Shown: positions 38,712 to 47,625 of the stretch, one piece after another
Layout: each line of letters opens with the position of its first letter
Position numbering within the stretch: position 1 is the stretch's first letter
Assembly (NCBI RefSeq): GCF_008001015.1
Contig: NZ_CP042862.1
Location: forward strand, 1-64,000
Source: Serinicoccus profundi
Lineage (GTDB): Bacteria > Actinomycetota > Actinomycetes > Actinomycetales > Dermatophilaceae
Direction: 5' to 3'
DNA: 64,000 nt
The notes under the pieces: model-generated
The model's input: only the letters and a program-made list of their open reading frames with translations
Told to the model about the DNA's origin: nothing
Databases searched by the model: none
Program-made: the position numbers and the translations under genes

Positions 38712-39796
38712 GCTCCCTCCTCCCCCGGGAGCGCGCTGGCGCCGGTGGCGTGCCCGGCCGAGGTGGCGGACGCGGGCGGCGTGGGCGCGGCATACCGCAT
38801 CGTCGTGCCGTCGGGGCCGAAGACCCGGGTGCCGTCGGGCACCCGCCCGTCGGCGGTGAGGGTGACCCGGTCGCCGTGGTCCAGCGGCAGCGCCACCCGG
38901 GGGCGGCACCGGTGGGTGAGGGTCTGCATGCGGTCGTGGTCCTTGAGGTCGAGGCGGTCGGCGGCGGACGGCAGGGCGATGAGGCCACGGGTCAGCCCGA
39001 GCCCGTCCATGAGCACCTCGGCCACCCCCGGTGCCACGACCGAGTCGTCGTAGAAGAGCAGCACCCGCTCGGTGAGGGCCATCGCTCCGGCGCCCCAGGC
39101 GACGACCGGGCGGTCCACCCGCGCGTGGACCCCCCGCGGGTCCGCCGGGTCCGGCACGGCGTGGGCCAGCGCGGGCGCGAGGTTGAACATGTGCAGCGTG
39201 CCGAGGAGGACGCCGACGTGCCCACCGGCGATGACGACCGCGTCGCAGTCCCCGACGAGGCGGCCCACCTCGAACCGGCCCTGGACGACGGCGTCACGGT
39301 GGTGCGGCTCGTAGGTGGCGTAGAACTCCTCGTGCAGCTCGGCGACCCGGCTCACGTGCCGCTCGTCCAGCCCGCGCATGACACCCAGGACGTCCTCGAC
39401 CGCCATCCGGTGCACCCGCTCGTCGCGGGGCTCGTGGGCGCGGATCCGCGTGCAGGCCTCGACCGCGTGCTGCAGCCCGATGACGTAGAGCTCCTGCATC
39501 TCGGTGAGGACCTGCCGACGGTGCCGGTCGGCCCGCTCCAGCTCGGGGTCGTGCTCCCAGATCTGCTGCATCCGTTGCCAGAGCCCGAGGTTGACGCAGT
39601 GCCCGGACAGCTGCTCGACGAGCAGGGTGTCGTCGTGCTCGCGGTCGCGCCACCCGGCGGTGATGGTGGCGACCCGGGCCCCGGCCAGGCCCAGGGACTG
39701 CATGACCTCATCCAGCACGGGATCGCGCTGCGGGCCGAGCAGGGTGATGCGGTGCCCCGGGGCATCCCCGGTATGGCCGGTGTCCTCAGCGGGCAT
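38708..39796 (-). CDS. Type 1 glutamine amidotransferase-like / peptidase S51-like protein
   Basis: A 362-residue protein related to the S51 (cyanophycinase, peptidase E) and class I amidotransferase fold. The typical DCDAVVIAGGHVGVLL and, 50 residues on, RPVVAWGAGAMALTERVLL are seen. In active S51 peptidases the latter motif carries a nucleophile Ser (GTSAGA type); here the position reads Gly (WGAGA), so catalysis may be lost or done otherwise. Start ATG at 39,796 overlaps the ATP-grasp gene by 11 bases, and the end overlaps the esterase start. Function unknown; it may bind a peptide-like intermediate. Confidence 0.75.
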   Translation of the reverse strand: MPAEDTGHTGDAPGHRITLLGPQRDPVLDEVMQSLGLAGARVATITAGWRDREHDDTLLVEQLSGHCVNLGLWQRMQQIWEHDPELERADRHRRQVLTEMQELYVIGLQHAVEACTRIRAHEPRDERVHRMAVEDVLGVMRGLDERHVSRVAELHEEFYATYEPHHRDAVVQGRFEVGRLVGDCDAVVIAGGHVGVLLGTLHMFNLAPALAHAVPDPADPRGVHARVDRPVVAWGAGAMALTERVLLFYDDSVVAPGVAEVLMDGLGLTRGLIALPSAADRLDLKDHDRMQTLTHRCRPRVALPLDHGDRVTLTADGRVPDGTRVFGPDGTTMRYAAPTPPASATSAGHATGASALPGEEGA

Positions 39797-41003
39797 GGAC
39801 GTGCACCGTGCGCCCGACGTCGTCGAGCATGTCGCGCAGCGCGTCGAAGTCGGGGTGCCGCAGGCGGATCCACGCGTTGGCCATGAACCCGGCCTCCACC
39901 GGCTGGGTCCCGGTGCCGGCGACGGGGACGTGGGCGTCGATGATCCACCGGCCGTAGCGGTTCTCGATGTCCTCCAGACCGCTGTAGCCGCTGATGACGC
40001 CGTCCTGGTCGGGGCGCAGGGCGATGATCCCCGCGCTGTGGCTGCGGCTCGCGCGCTCGCGCACCTCGCCGTGGACGATGGACTGGGCCCAGGCGGCATA
40101 CACGTCCATGTCGTTGGCCGCGCAGTAGAGGTCCCAGCAGCCGACCCCGGGCGGGCGGCACCCGATCTCGGAGAACTTCAGTCCCTTGGGCCCGTGGAAC
40201 CACTCCATGTGGGTCGCGGACGTGCCGATGCCGAGGGCCTCGTTGACCCGGTGGCCCATCTCCCGGATCTCGTCGTAGAGCCCTCCGTCGTCGATCCGGT
40301 TCGTCGCGACGAACTGCGGGGAGATCCACCGGGTGCGCATCGCCTCCAGGACGCCGGGGAAGTAGTGCGAGGCGAAGTCGAGCTCGATCCGGCCGTCGAC
40401 GGAGACGGTGTCGTAGAACCCCTCGTGGCCCTCGATGAACTCCTCCACGGCGATCGAGGAGTAGTGCCCCATGCGCTCCAGCGCGGCAGCCAGCTCGGTG
40501 TCGCTGTCGACCCGCAGGGTGTCCGCGGCGCCGGCAGCGTCGCGCGGCTTGAGGATGAGGGGGTAGCCGACGCGGGCGGCGAAGTCCCAGACCTCGTCGG
40601 GGTGGTCGGCCCCGGTCGAGGCGGCGGTCGGCACCCCGACACCGCGCAGGGCCTCCTTCATCGAGGGCTTGTCGCGGCACAGCCAGGTGGTGCGCACCGA
40701 CGTGCCGGGTATGCCGAGGTCCTCGCGGACGTGGGCGGCGACCAGCTGGTGGGACTCGATGGTCGACTCCAGCCGGTCCACCCACACCATGCCCTGGACC
40801 CGGCGGACGGCCTCGGTCATCTGCTGGCGGTCGGTGACCGAGCCCACCTGCTCGTAGTGCACCATCCAGGACTTCAGCTGGTCGTCCAGGTAGTCCAGCG
40901 GGGTCTCCCCGATGCCGATGACGTTGGCACCGGCCTCCGCCAGGGCCCGGGCGAACTCACGCTGGTTCTTCGGGAAATGCGGCTCGACGAGGACGATGTT
41001 CAC
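39786..41003 (-). CDS. ATP-grasp domain ligase
   Basis: A 405-residue ATP-grasp enzyme. It begins VNIVLVEPHFPKNQREFARA (GTG at 41,003). The ATP-grasp core shows GYPLILKPRDAAGAADT (nucleotide-binding Lys), AVEEFIEGHEGFYDTVSVDG and the metal-binding Glu in LKFSEIGCRPPGVG. Enzymes of this kind join a carboxylate to an amine or thiol with ATP. The substrate is unknown. It lies 44 bases after the acyltransferase gene and overlaps the S51-like gene, so the set is one operon. Confidence 0.9.
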   Translation of the reverse strand: MNIVLVEPHFPKNQREFARALAEAGANVIGIGETPLDYLDDQLKSWMVHYEQVGSVTDRQQMTEAVRRVQGMVWVDRLESTIESHQLVAAHVREDLGIPGTSVRTTWLCRDKPSMKEALRGVGVPTAASTGADHPDEVWDFAARVGYPLILKPRDAAGAADTLRVDSDTELAAALERMGHYSSIAVEEFIEGHEGFYDTVSVDGRIELDFASHYFPGVLEAMRTRWISPQFVATNRIDDGGLYDEIREMGHRVNEALGIGTSATHMEWFHGPKGLKFSEIGCRPPGVGCWDLYCAANDMDVYAAWAQSIVHGEVRERASRSHSAGIIALRPDQDGVISGYSGLEDIENRYGRWIIDAHVPVAGTGTQPVEAGFMANAWIRLRHPDFDALRDMLDDVGRTVHVHAR

Positions 41004-41047
41004 AGGCCCGAGCCTGCCACATCCGGGCGCCCCGCGGGGAGTGTGAC

Positions 41048-43293
41048 TCAGCCGCGGCGGGCGAGCTCGTCGAAGGCGCGCGCCACGACCTCGGCATAGA
41101 GGTGCATGCCGTCGATGTCGGGATGCACCTTGTCGCTCTGCAGGGTCTCCGGGCGCTGGCTGACCGTGGCGTTCCAGTCGCCCACGACCGCGTGCGGGTA
41201 GTCGGCGACGACCTGCCGGATGGTCTCGTTGGAGTCCTCGGTGAAGGAGGCCTGGACGTAGAGGTCCATGACCACGACGTTGCGCTCGGGGCCCAGCTCG
41301 TCGAGCACGGCGCGCAGCGCCTCCTCGTCGACCCCGGCGTTGGTGCCGAGGTGCAGCACGACGTTGTCGCGCACGGTGCCGGCCTCGATGGCCTCGGAGA
41401 CGCGCTGCGTCGCATCGCCCCACTGCCGGTTGGACTCGGCGACGTAGGCGGTGTCGGGGAAGCGGTAGCTCAGCCCGTCGGCGCTGGTGACGATGAGCGA
41501 GTCGCCGATGGCGGTGAGGTCGGAGCCGGAGGGCACGAGCAGCCCGTCGGCGTCCTCGGCGTAGGTGCTGCCGTTGACCTCGACGTCCCCGGGCGCCGGC
41601 GCCTCCTCGGCGTCGTCCTGCGCCTCGCCGGCGGTCTCCTCGCCGTCGCTCGACTCCTCGTCGGCGGTCTCCGCGCTGGCGGACTCCTCCGCACCCTGGT
41701 CGGCCACCTGCTCGGCAGGGGCGCTGCCGAGTGCGGCGCCGAGCCCGCTGGCCTGCTGCCCCGCCGAGGTCACGTCGTCGGCGGGGGTGGTGTCGTCGGC
41801 CGCGCCGTCGATCCGGGTCTGGGACTCCTCGATCTGCCGCTGCGTGGCCGACTTCTCCGGCGCGGTGACCAGCGCCACCACGGTGGCGACGAGCAGGAGG
41901 GCCAGGCCGGCGGCGACGAGGCGCGGGGCCCGGCTGCGGTGCCAGCCACCGGTGAACCAGCCGACGGTGTCGCGGATGCTGGCGCGGATCCCGCGGCGCC
42001 GCACCGGCACCTCCAGGAGCCGCCAGGAGAGCTCGGCGAGGACCAGGGTGATGAGCAGCGCGGTGAGCAGGACGGCGGTGCCGCGGGCGGTGCCGACGGC
42101 ATACGGCACGATCGCCCCGGCGAGGACGAGCACCGGCCAGTGCCAGAGGTAGATGCCGTAGGAGCGCTGACCCAGCCAGGCCAGCGGGCGCAGCGACATG
42201 AGCCGCCGCCACGGCGAGGGCGCCTCGAGCAGCCCGGCGATGAGGACGACGGTCGCGGCGCAGGCCAGCGCGATGCCCCCGCGGAAGGTCAGCGCGGAGT
42301 CCTCGCTCAACCACCGCATGAGCGCGGCCAGGGTGAGCAGCGCCCCGAGGACGCCCAGCCCCGGACCCGGCGCCAGCGGCGCGTGCGCAGCCCTGCGCGA
42401 CCCACCGGGTCGGCCCAGGCGAGCGCGAGCGCGGCGCCCCCCATGAGGCCCATGAGGTGGGTGTCGGTGCCGTAGTAGACGCGGGTGGCATCCACGCCCG
42501 GGGCGAACATCGTCGCCATGAGCACCGTGGAGACGAGCCCGAGCAGCACGACCGCGCCGACCCGGTGGCGGGTCGTCGGGGCCAGGGCGAGCAGGGCGAC
42601 GAGCGCCAGCGGCCAGAGGAGGTAGAACTGCTCCTCGACCGCGAGGCTCCAGAAGTTGACGAAGAGGATGGGGCTGGTGCTGTGGAAGTAGCTCGCGCCG
42701 GCGGCGATCTCCAGCCAGTTGCTCGTGAAGGTCAGGGCGCCCAGGGTCTGGCGACCGATGCCGACGAGGAGGTCGCCGCCCACCAGGCGTGCCGCCGCGA
42801 CGCTCACCAGGACGACCACGGCCAGCGGCGGCAGCAACCGTCGCGCCCGCCGGCGCCAGAAGGTCGGCAGGTCGACCCGACCGGTGGCGTCCACCTCACG
42901 CAGCAGCAGCGTGGTGATGAGGAACCCGCTGACGACGAAGAAGACGTCGACGCCGAGGAACCCCCCGGGCAGCGCGGTCGGGACGAAGTGGAAGGTCAGG
43001 ACGGCGAGGATCGCCAGGGCGCGCAGGCCGTCGAGGCCGGGGATGTGACCCGGACGCGGGTCGACGTCGCGGGGTCCGCGTCCGCCGCGGCGCGGGCGTC
43101 GGGGGGTGCTGGGGGCCCCGAGGACGTCCCCCGGTGCCGAGGTATGCCGCGGCGCGGCCACGGTGCGCGAGCGCGGCGACCCGGGGTCGACCAGGGCGCG
43201 CTCACCACCCGGTGCAGGGGCGGGGGCCGGGGAACTGCTCCGGGGGGCCGGGTGGGAGGCGGGCAGCGACATGCGCCGTGCCACCTCCTTCAT
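41048..43293 (-). CDS. Acyltransferase 3 / SGNH fusion (OafA-type), frame broken once
   Basis: A membrane O-acyltransferase. After a hydrophilic N-terminus, the Acyl_transf_3 domain starts at PGLDGLRALAILAVLTFHF, with VDVFFVVSGFLIT and NFWSLAVEEQFYLLWP; about ten membrane segments follow. The C-terminal periplasmic SGNH domain shows GDS (AIGDSLIV), the GTNAG block and the DKVHPDIDG catalytic Asp/His. The frame changes near 42,359-42,362, where one C seems missing from a C run; restoring it joins ADPVGRAGLRTRRWRRVRG to LGVLGALLTLAALMRWLSED and gives 748 residues. This is either a sequence error or a recent pseudogene. It would acetylate a surface glycan. Confidence 0.85.
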
Positions 43294-43404
43294 CGACCTG
43301 ATCGGGGACGCTGCCGCCCAATCTAGGTGCGACGTCCTCGCAGGTCGGGGACGGTCGGCGGTGTGTCGTCACCGGAGTCTCACCGACCCGGCCCCGGACG
43401 CACC

Positions 43405-43437
43405 CGAGGCGCCCACCCGCATTGGGTGGACGCCTCG
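43405..43437. terminator. Terminator-like hairpin
   Basis: A stem of 14 pairs with one mismatch (43,405-43,418 with 43,424-43,437) and a 5-base loop lies between the acyltransferase start and the stop of the next minus-strand gene. It could end transcription from the gene at 43,461-44,866. No T tract is present on either side. Confidence 0.5.
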
Positions 43438-43460
43438 TGAGCGGTGCGGTGGAGCCGGGG

Positions 43461-44866
43461 TCAGACCCGCCGGGGCGTGTCGTCCTCGCCGTCCTCGTCC
43501 GCCGCGTGCGGGAGGGCGTGGTGCTCGCGGGAGCGGGCCGCCTCGATCTCCTCGGTCGGCGACTCGCCCGTGCCCTGCTCCGCGACGGGAGACGGGGTGT
43601 CGGTGCCGAGGTCGTCGATCTGCTCGGTGTCGAGCATCCGCGGGGAGCCGTCGCCGGCCGACGAGGGGGCCACGGCGCCGCCCTCCTCGCGATCGGCGGT
43701 GCGGCGGTCGTCCCGGGTGACGTCGGTGCCGTGCTCGCCGGTCGGGGAGGTCTGGTGGGCGGACGTGTCGTGGGTGACGCGCTCCTCACCGTGCTCGCCG
43801 TGCGTGTCCTGAGCGTCGTTGCTCATGGTCTTCTCCGTGGGGGTGGTGGTGGACCCGACCCCACCCACCGCGGCGGTGGTCGTCGCCGGAGCGGCGCTCA
43901 CCGAGGAGGTGGAGGTGGTCGAGGTACTCGCGGCCCACGGGTCCCGCTTGTCCTTGCTGGCCCACGGGTCGGCGGCCGGCTGGCTCTGCTGCTGGGCGAG
44001 CCACCAGGCCAGCCCGGCACCCGCGGCGGCGAGCAGGCCGAGTGTGATGAGCACCCCGCCCTTGCGACCCTTGGCCTTGGGCGCACCCGTGACCGCAGCC
44101 ACGACGCCCTCGTCCTGGGCGAGGAGTCGGTCCTTGCCGGTCTGGACGTCACCGAGCATCTGCTGGATCTTGGGCAGCAGCTCCTCGTTGATGAGGTCGC
44201 GCACGTGGTCGACGGCAGGACCCACCCCGGCGACGCCCTCCTGGGCGCGCGGGACGGCCGCGTCGATGCCGTGGTCGACCCCGGACACCGCGCGGTCGCG
44301 CGTCGCCGCGGCCAGACCGGCGAGCGCCGCGGCGCCTGCCCCGGCCTTGGCGGCGGCCGACTCGGCGAGCGGGCCGGCGTCGTGGGCACGCTCACGCACC
44401 GCGTCGGCGGCGTGGGCCCCGTGGTCGCGCAGGGCGTCACGCTGGTGGCGCAGGGCCTCCGCGGCGGGGCGCTCTGGGCGCGGGCGTCGTCGGCGAGACG
44501 GGCGGCCCGGGCGCTGGCCATGCCGCCCAGCGCGGCGGCCCGGCCCCCGGCCTTGTCGCTCTGCTTCTCGAGGGCGGATCGGCTGTGCTTCCTCGCCTTG
44601 CCGGCGGCCCCCTTGGCCTTGGTCGCCGCCTTGGCGGCAGACGAGCGGTCCTTGCTGGCGGCCTTGAGCGCCTTGGCGCGGGCCTTCTGTGCGTGCTTGC
44701 GGCCGGACCTGTCGTCCTGCGGCGCGGTCACCTCGGCGAGGGTGGCCAGGAATGCGGCACCCAGGTTGCGGGCGCCCGAGGCGGCGCTGGCTCCGGCCTC
44801 GGTGGCGTCCTGCCGGGCACGGGTGGCCTGGGCGGCGGCCCGCTCGGCATCGGTCTTGAAGAACAC
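43461..44866 (-). CDS. Ala-rich helical membrane-anchored protein, frame broken once
   Basis: A protein of about 468 residues after correcting one frame change near 44,466-44,469 (one G missing from a G run). The N-terminal 300 residues are Ala/Lys/Arg-rich helices (KAATKAKGAAGKARKHSRSA, then AAEALRHQRDALRDHGAHAA). One membrane segment follows (GVLITLGLLAAAGAGLAWWL), then a long acidic Thr/Ser/Glu tail. The architecture resembles DUF5324-type actinobacterial proteins, but I cannot assign a family firmly. Start: GTG at 44,866 after CAGGAGGG. Function unknown; its fixed place next to the cyclophilin gene hints at an envelope role. Confidence 0.65.
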
Positions 44867-44976
44867 GTGCTGTCCCTCCTGTTGTCGGTCTGGGCCCATC
44901 CTGCCCTGTCCGGCCCCCGAACTCCACCTCACCCGCCACGCGCGCGAGGGCGGAGCGACCGTGCGAAACTTGGGGT

Positions 44977-45495
44977 ATGAACGTCACGCTGCACACCAAC
45001 CACGGCGACATCGCGGTCGTGCTCTTCGAGCACGCGGCCCCCAAGACGGTCGCCAACTTCACCGGGCTGGCCACGGGCGAGAAGGAGTACTCCGACGACG
45101 CGGGTCGCACCAACCCGCAGCCGTTCTACGACGGCCTGGCCTTCCACCGCATCATCCCCGGCTTCATGATCCAGGGTGGCTGCCCGCTGGGCGAGGGCTT
45201 CGGCGGCCCCGGCTTCACCTTCGACGACGAGATCAGCCCCGACCACAACTTCACCCAGCCCTACATGCTCGCCATGGCCAACGCCGGCAAGCGCATGGGC
45301 AAGGGCACCAACGGCTCGCAGTTCTTCATCACCGTGGAGCCGACCACGTGGCTGCAGGGCAAGCACACGATCTTCGGCGAGGTGGCCGACCAGGCCTCCC
45401 GCGACGTCGTCGACGCGATCGCCGCCGTGCCGACCGGTGCCGGTGACAAGCCGGTCGAGCCGGTCGTCATCGAGCGCGTCAGCGTCGAGGGCTGA
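44977..45495 (+). CDS. ppiA: Cyclophilin-type peptidyl-prolyl cis-trans isomerase
   Basis: A 172-residue cytoplasmic cyclophilin. Catalytic motifs: FYDGLAFHRIIPGFMIQGG (the active-site Arg) and GKGTNGSQFFITVEPTTWLQ, HTIFGEV. It speeds proline isomerisation during folding. The product has no signal peptide. This is the first gene of the conserved block that continues to fhaA and matches the order known in mycobacteria. Confidence 0.96.
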   Translation: MNVTLHTNHGDIAVVLFEHAAPKTVANFTGLATGEKEYSDDAGRTNPQPFYDGLAFHRIIPGFMIQGGCPLGEGFGGPGFTFDDEISPDHNFTQPYMLAMANAGKRMGKGTNGSQFFITVEPTTWLQGKHTIFGEVADQASRDVVDAIAAVPTGAGDKPVEPVVIERVSVEG

Positions 45496-45514
45496 GCCCC
45501 CGAGGCCGGGTGAC

Positions 45515-46444
45515 GTGGTGAGCGGACCGACGCCGGGCACCCCGTCCGCCCCACCGGGCGGCGACGGGCCGGCCGGCGGTGCGCCCGTCTGCCCACGGCA
45601 CCCCGACCGCACGAGCTACATCCGCTGTCAGCGGTGCGAGCGCCCCACCTGCCCGGACTGCCAGCGTCCCGCGGCCGTCGGCATCCAGTGCGTCGACTGC
45701 GTCGCGCAGGGCGCCCGCTCCGCGCCGGTGGCGCGCACCCGCTTCGGCGCCCCCGTGCGCCAGGGCCGCCCCGTCGTCACCTGGACCCTCATGGGGTTGT
45801 GCGCACTGGTGTATGCCGGTCAGCTCGCCAACCCTCTGGTCACCCGGGAGCTGGCCTTCGTCGGCGTCCTCGCCGGGGTGGAGCCGTGGCGGCTCCTCAG
45901 CGCGGCCTTCGTGCACTCGCCGTCGAGCCTGCTGCACATCGGCTTCAACCTCTACATCCTCTTCTTCATCGGGCCGGTGCTCGAGCAGTCGCTGGGGCGC
46001 GCACGCTTCGTCTCGGCCTACCTGCTCAGCGCGATCGGGGGCTCGGTCGGCGTGCTCGTGCTGGCCCCGCCCGATCCGGGGTGGTACGTCCCCGTCGTCG
46101 GCGCCTCCGGCGCGATCTTCGGGTTGCTGTTCATCTACGTCGTGCTCGCCTGGCGGCGGGGCGGGGTGCCGACCGGGATGCTCGTCATGATCGGCATCAA
46201 CCTGGCGCTGCCCTTCTTCGTCGGCGGCATCGCCTGGCAGGCGCACATCGGTGGGGCCGTCACCGGCGCCGCCATCGGCGGGCTCATGCTGCTGACCTCC
46301 GCGCCCGGGCGCTCCACCGAGGCGACGCGGCGCCGCGCGCTCGCCTGGCCCGCCCTCGCAGGGGTCTTCGTCGTGCTCCTGCTGCTGGCCGGGCTGCGGC
46401 TCTGGCAGGTCATGGGGCCGACGGCCGTCGGCCTGTCGGGCTGA
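45515..46444 (+). CDS. Rhomboid family intramembrane serine protease
   Basis: A 309-residue rhomboid. The N-terminal zinc-binding segment (CPRHPDRTSYIRCQRCERPTC, then CPDC and CVDC) precedes six membrane segments. Catalytic Ser lies in VVGASGAIFGLL and His in WQAHIGGAVTG; the HIGFNLYILFFIGP loop is also typical. It cuts membrane proteins within the bilayer. The start is one of two adjacent GTG codons (45,515 or 45,518); 45,515 fits the GAGG ribosome site better. Confidence 0.92.
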   Translation: MVSGPTPGTPSAPPGGDGPAGGAPVCPRHPDRTSYIRCQRCERPTCPDCQRPAAVGIQCVDCVAQGARSAPVARTRFGAPVRQGRPVVTWTLMGLCALVYAGQLANPLVTRELAFVGVLAGVEPWRLLSAAFVHSPSSLLHIGFNLYILFFIGPVLEQSLGRARFVSAYLLSAIGGSVGVLVLAPPDPGWYVPVVGASGAIFGLLFIYVVLAWRRGGVPTGMLVMIGINLALPFFVGGIAWQAHIGGAVTGAAIGGLMLLTSAPGRSTEATRRRALAWPALAGVFVVLLLLAGLRLWQVMGPTAVGLSG

Positions 46445-46488
46445 CCCGGCCGATCCCCCGTCGCTCGACCGGAGTTACACGGGTGTCG

Positions 46489-46520
46489 TTATCCCCATCG
46501 TGGGGACAACCTGTGGACAA
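46489..46520. promoter_or_regulatory. DnaA-box-like cluster between rhomboid and crgA
   Basis: TTATCCCCA (46,489-46,497), TGGGGACAA (46,501-46,509) and TGTGGACAA (46,512-46,520) lie in a row. The last is a common DnaA box (TTGTCCACA) on the minus strand. The first two also form a hairpin (GTTATCCCCA against TGGGGACAAC with one mismatch), which could serve as a shared terminator for two convergent genes. Confidence 0.5.
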
Positions 46521-46784
46521 CTAGCGCCACTGGGTGGCCATGGCGAAGCCCGCCATGATGAGCCCCATCCCGATCCCGAGGTTCCAGTAGCGGATCGACT
46601 CGATGGGCCACTGACCACCGGTGATGTAGAACACGGCGACCCACAGGACCCCGACGATCATCAGGGCGCACATCACCGGGACGAACCACGAGGGGTTGCT
46701 CGGCAGGCTCTGGGTCTGGGGCGTCGTCTGGCTGGTGCTCTGGGCGCGCTTGCGCGCGCCCTCTCGGCCTCGAGACTCGGGCAC
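46521..46784 (-). CDS. crgA: Cell division protein CrgA
   Basis: An 87-residue membrane protein of the CrgA family, with the diagnostic NPSWFVPVMCALMIVGVLW first membrane segment and WPIESIRYWNLGIGMGLIMA second. It regulates septum formation by interacting with FtsZ-ring and penicillin-binding proteins. GTG start at 46,784 after GGAGACGAC. It is convergent with the rhomboid gene and divergent from the DUF881 gene. Confidence 0.94.
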   Translation of the reverse strand: MPESRGREGARKRAQSTSQTTPQTQSLPSNPSWFVPVMCALMIVGVLWVAVFYITGGQWPIESIRYWNLGIGMGLIMAGFAMATQWR

Positions 46785-46839
46785 GTCGTCTCCTTCGTGG
46801 TGGGAGTGGTCAGGATATACGCCCGATAGTGTGGGGGGT

Positions 46840-47586
46840 ATGGGTGATGAGCCGAGCGGCGTGACCGCGCCCCGCGCGAGGGTGCGGACCGCCGGGGTGA
46901 CGGTGATCTGCCTGGCGGCCGGGTTGCTCTTCGGCACGAGCGCCTCGCTGGCGCGCGAGGGCCGCGCCGAGCCCGCCGACCTCGTCGATCTCATCACCCA
47001 GCGCGACGGCCAGGTGCGCGACCTCACCGAGCAGGCCGACGACCTCACCCGCGAGGTGGACCGCCTGCGGGCCGACCAGGAGACGAGCGCGGCCGCGGTC
47101 GACGGGCGCCGCGCGGAGGAGCTCGCGCTGGGGGTGGGCGCCGCGGCGGTGACCGGCCCGGCCGTGAGCGTCACCCTCGACGACGCTGGCTACAGCCTCG
47201 ACACCCTGCCCGAGGGCTACTCCGTCGACGACGTGGTCGTCCACCAGCAGGACCTCCAGGGCGTCGTCAACGCCCTCTGGGCCGGGGGCGCCGAGGCGAT
47301 CATGGTGCAGGACCAGCGCATCGTCGCCACGAGCGCGGTCCAGTGCGTCGGCAACACCCTCTACCTCCAGGGCCGCGTCTACTCCCCGCCCTACACCGTC
47401 ACCGCCGTCGGGGACCCGGAGGCGCTGCACGCCGCGCTCGCCGCGGACCCGGTCGTCGCGACCTACCGCGACTGGGCGGACGCCGTCGGTCTCGGGTATG
47501 CCGTCGCCGACCTCGGGGAGACCGAGCTCCCGGCATACTCCGGTCAGGTCCGTCCCCAGCACGCCCAGGTGGTCGACTCCAGCTGA
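46840..47586 (+). CDS. DUF881 family protein
   Basis: A 248-residue protein with one N-terminal membrane anchor (GVTVICLAAGLLFGTSASL), a short coiled coil (residues 55-90) and the DUF881 domain with QDLQGVVNALWAGGAEAIMV and IVATSAVQCVGNTL. Found beside crgA in most Actinobacteria and thought to act in division or envelope upkeep; the activity is unknown. The ATG at 46,840 follows a G-rich ribosome site. Confidence 0.9.
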   Translation: MGDEPSGVTAPRARVRTAGVTVICLAAGLLFGTSASLAREGRAEPADLVDLITQRDGQVRDLTEQADDLTREVDRLRADQETSAAAVDGRRAEELALGVGAAAVTGPAVSVTLDDAGYSLDTLPEGYSVDDVVVHQQDLQGVVNALWAGGAEAIMVQDQRIVATSAVQCVGNTLYLQGRVYSPPYTVTAVGDPEALHAALAADPVVATYRDWADAVGLGYAVADLGETELPAYSGQVRPQHAQVVDSS

Positions 47587-47625
47587 CCGCGGGACCACCC
47601 GGACGTCGACGACGGCCGGGGCGGG

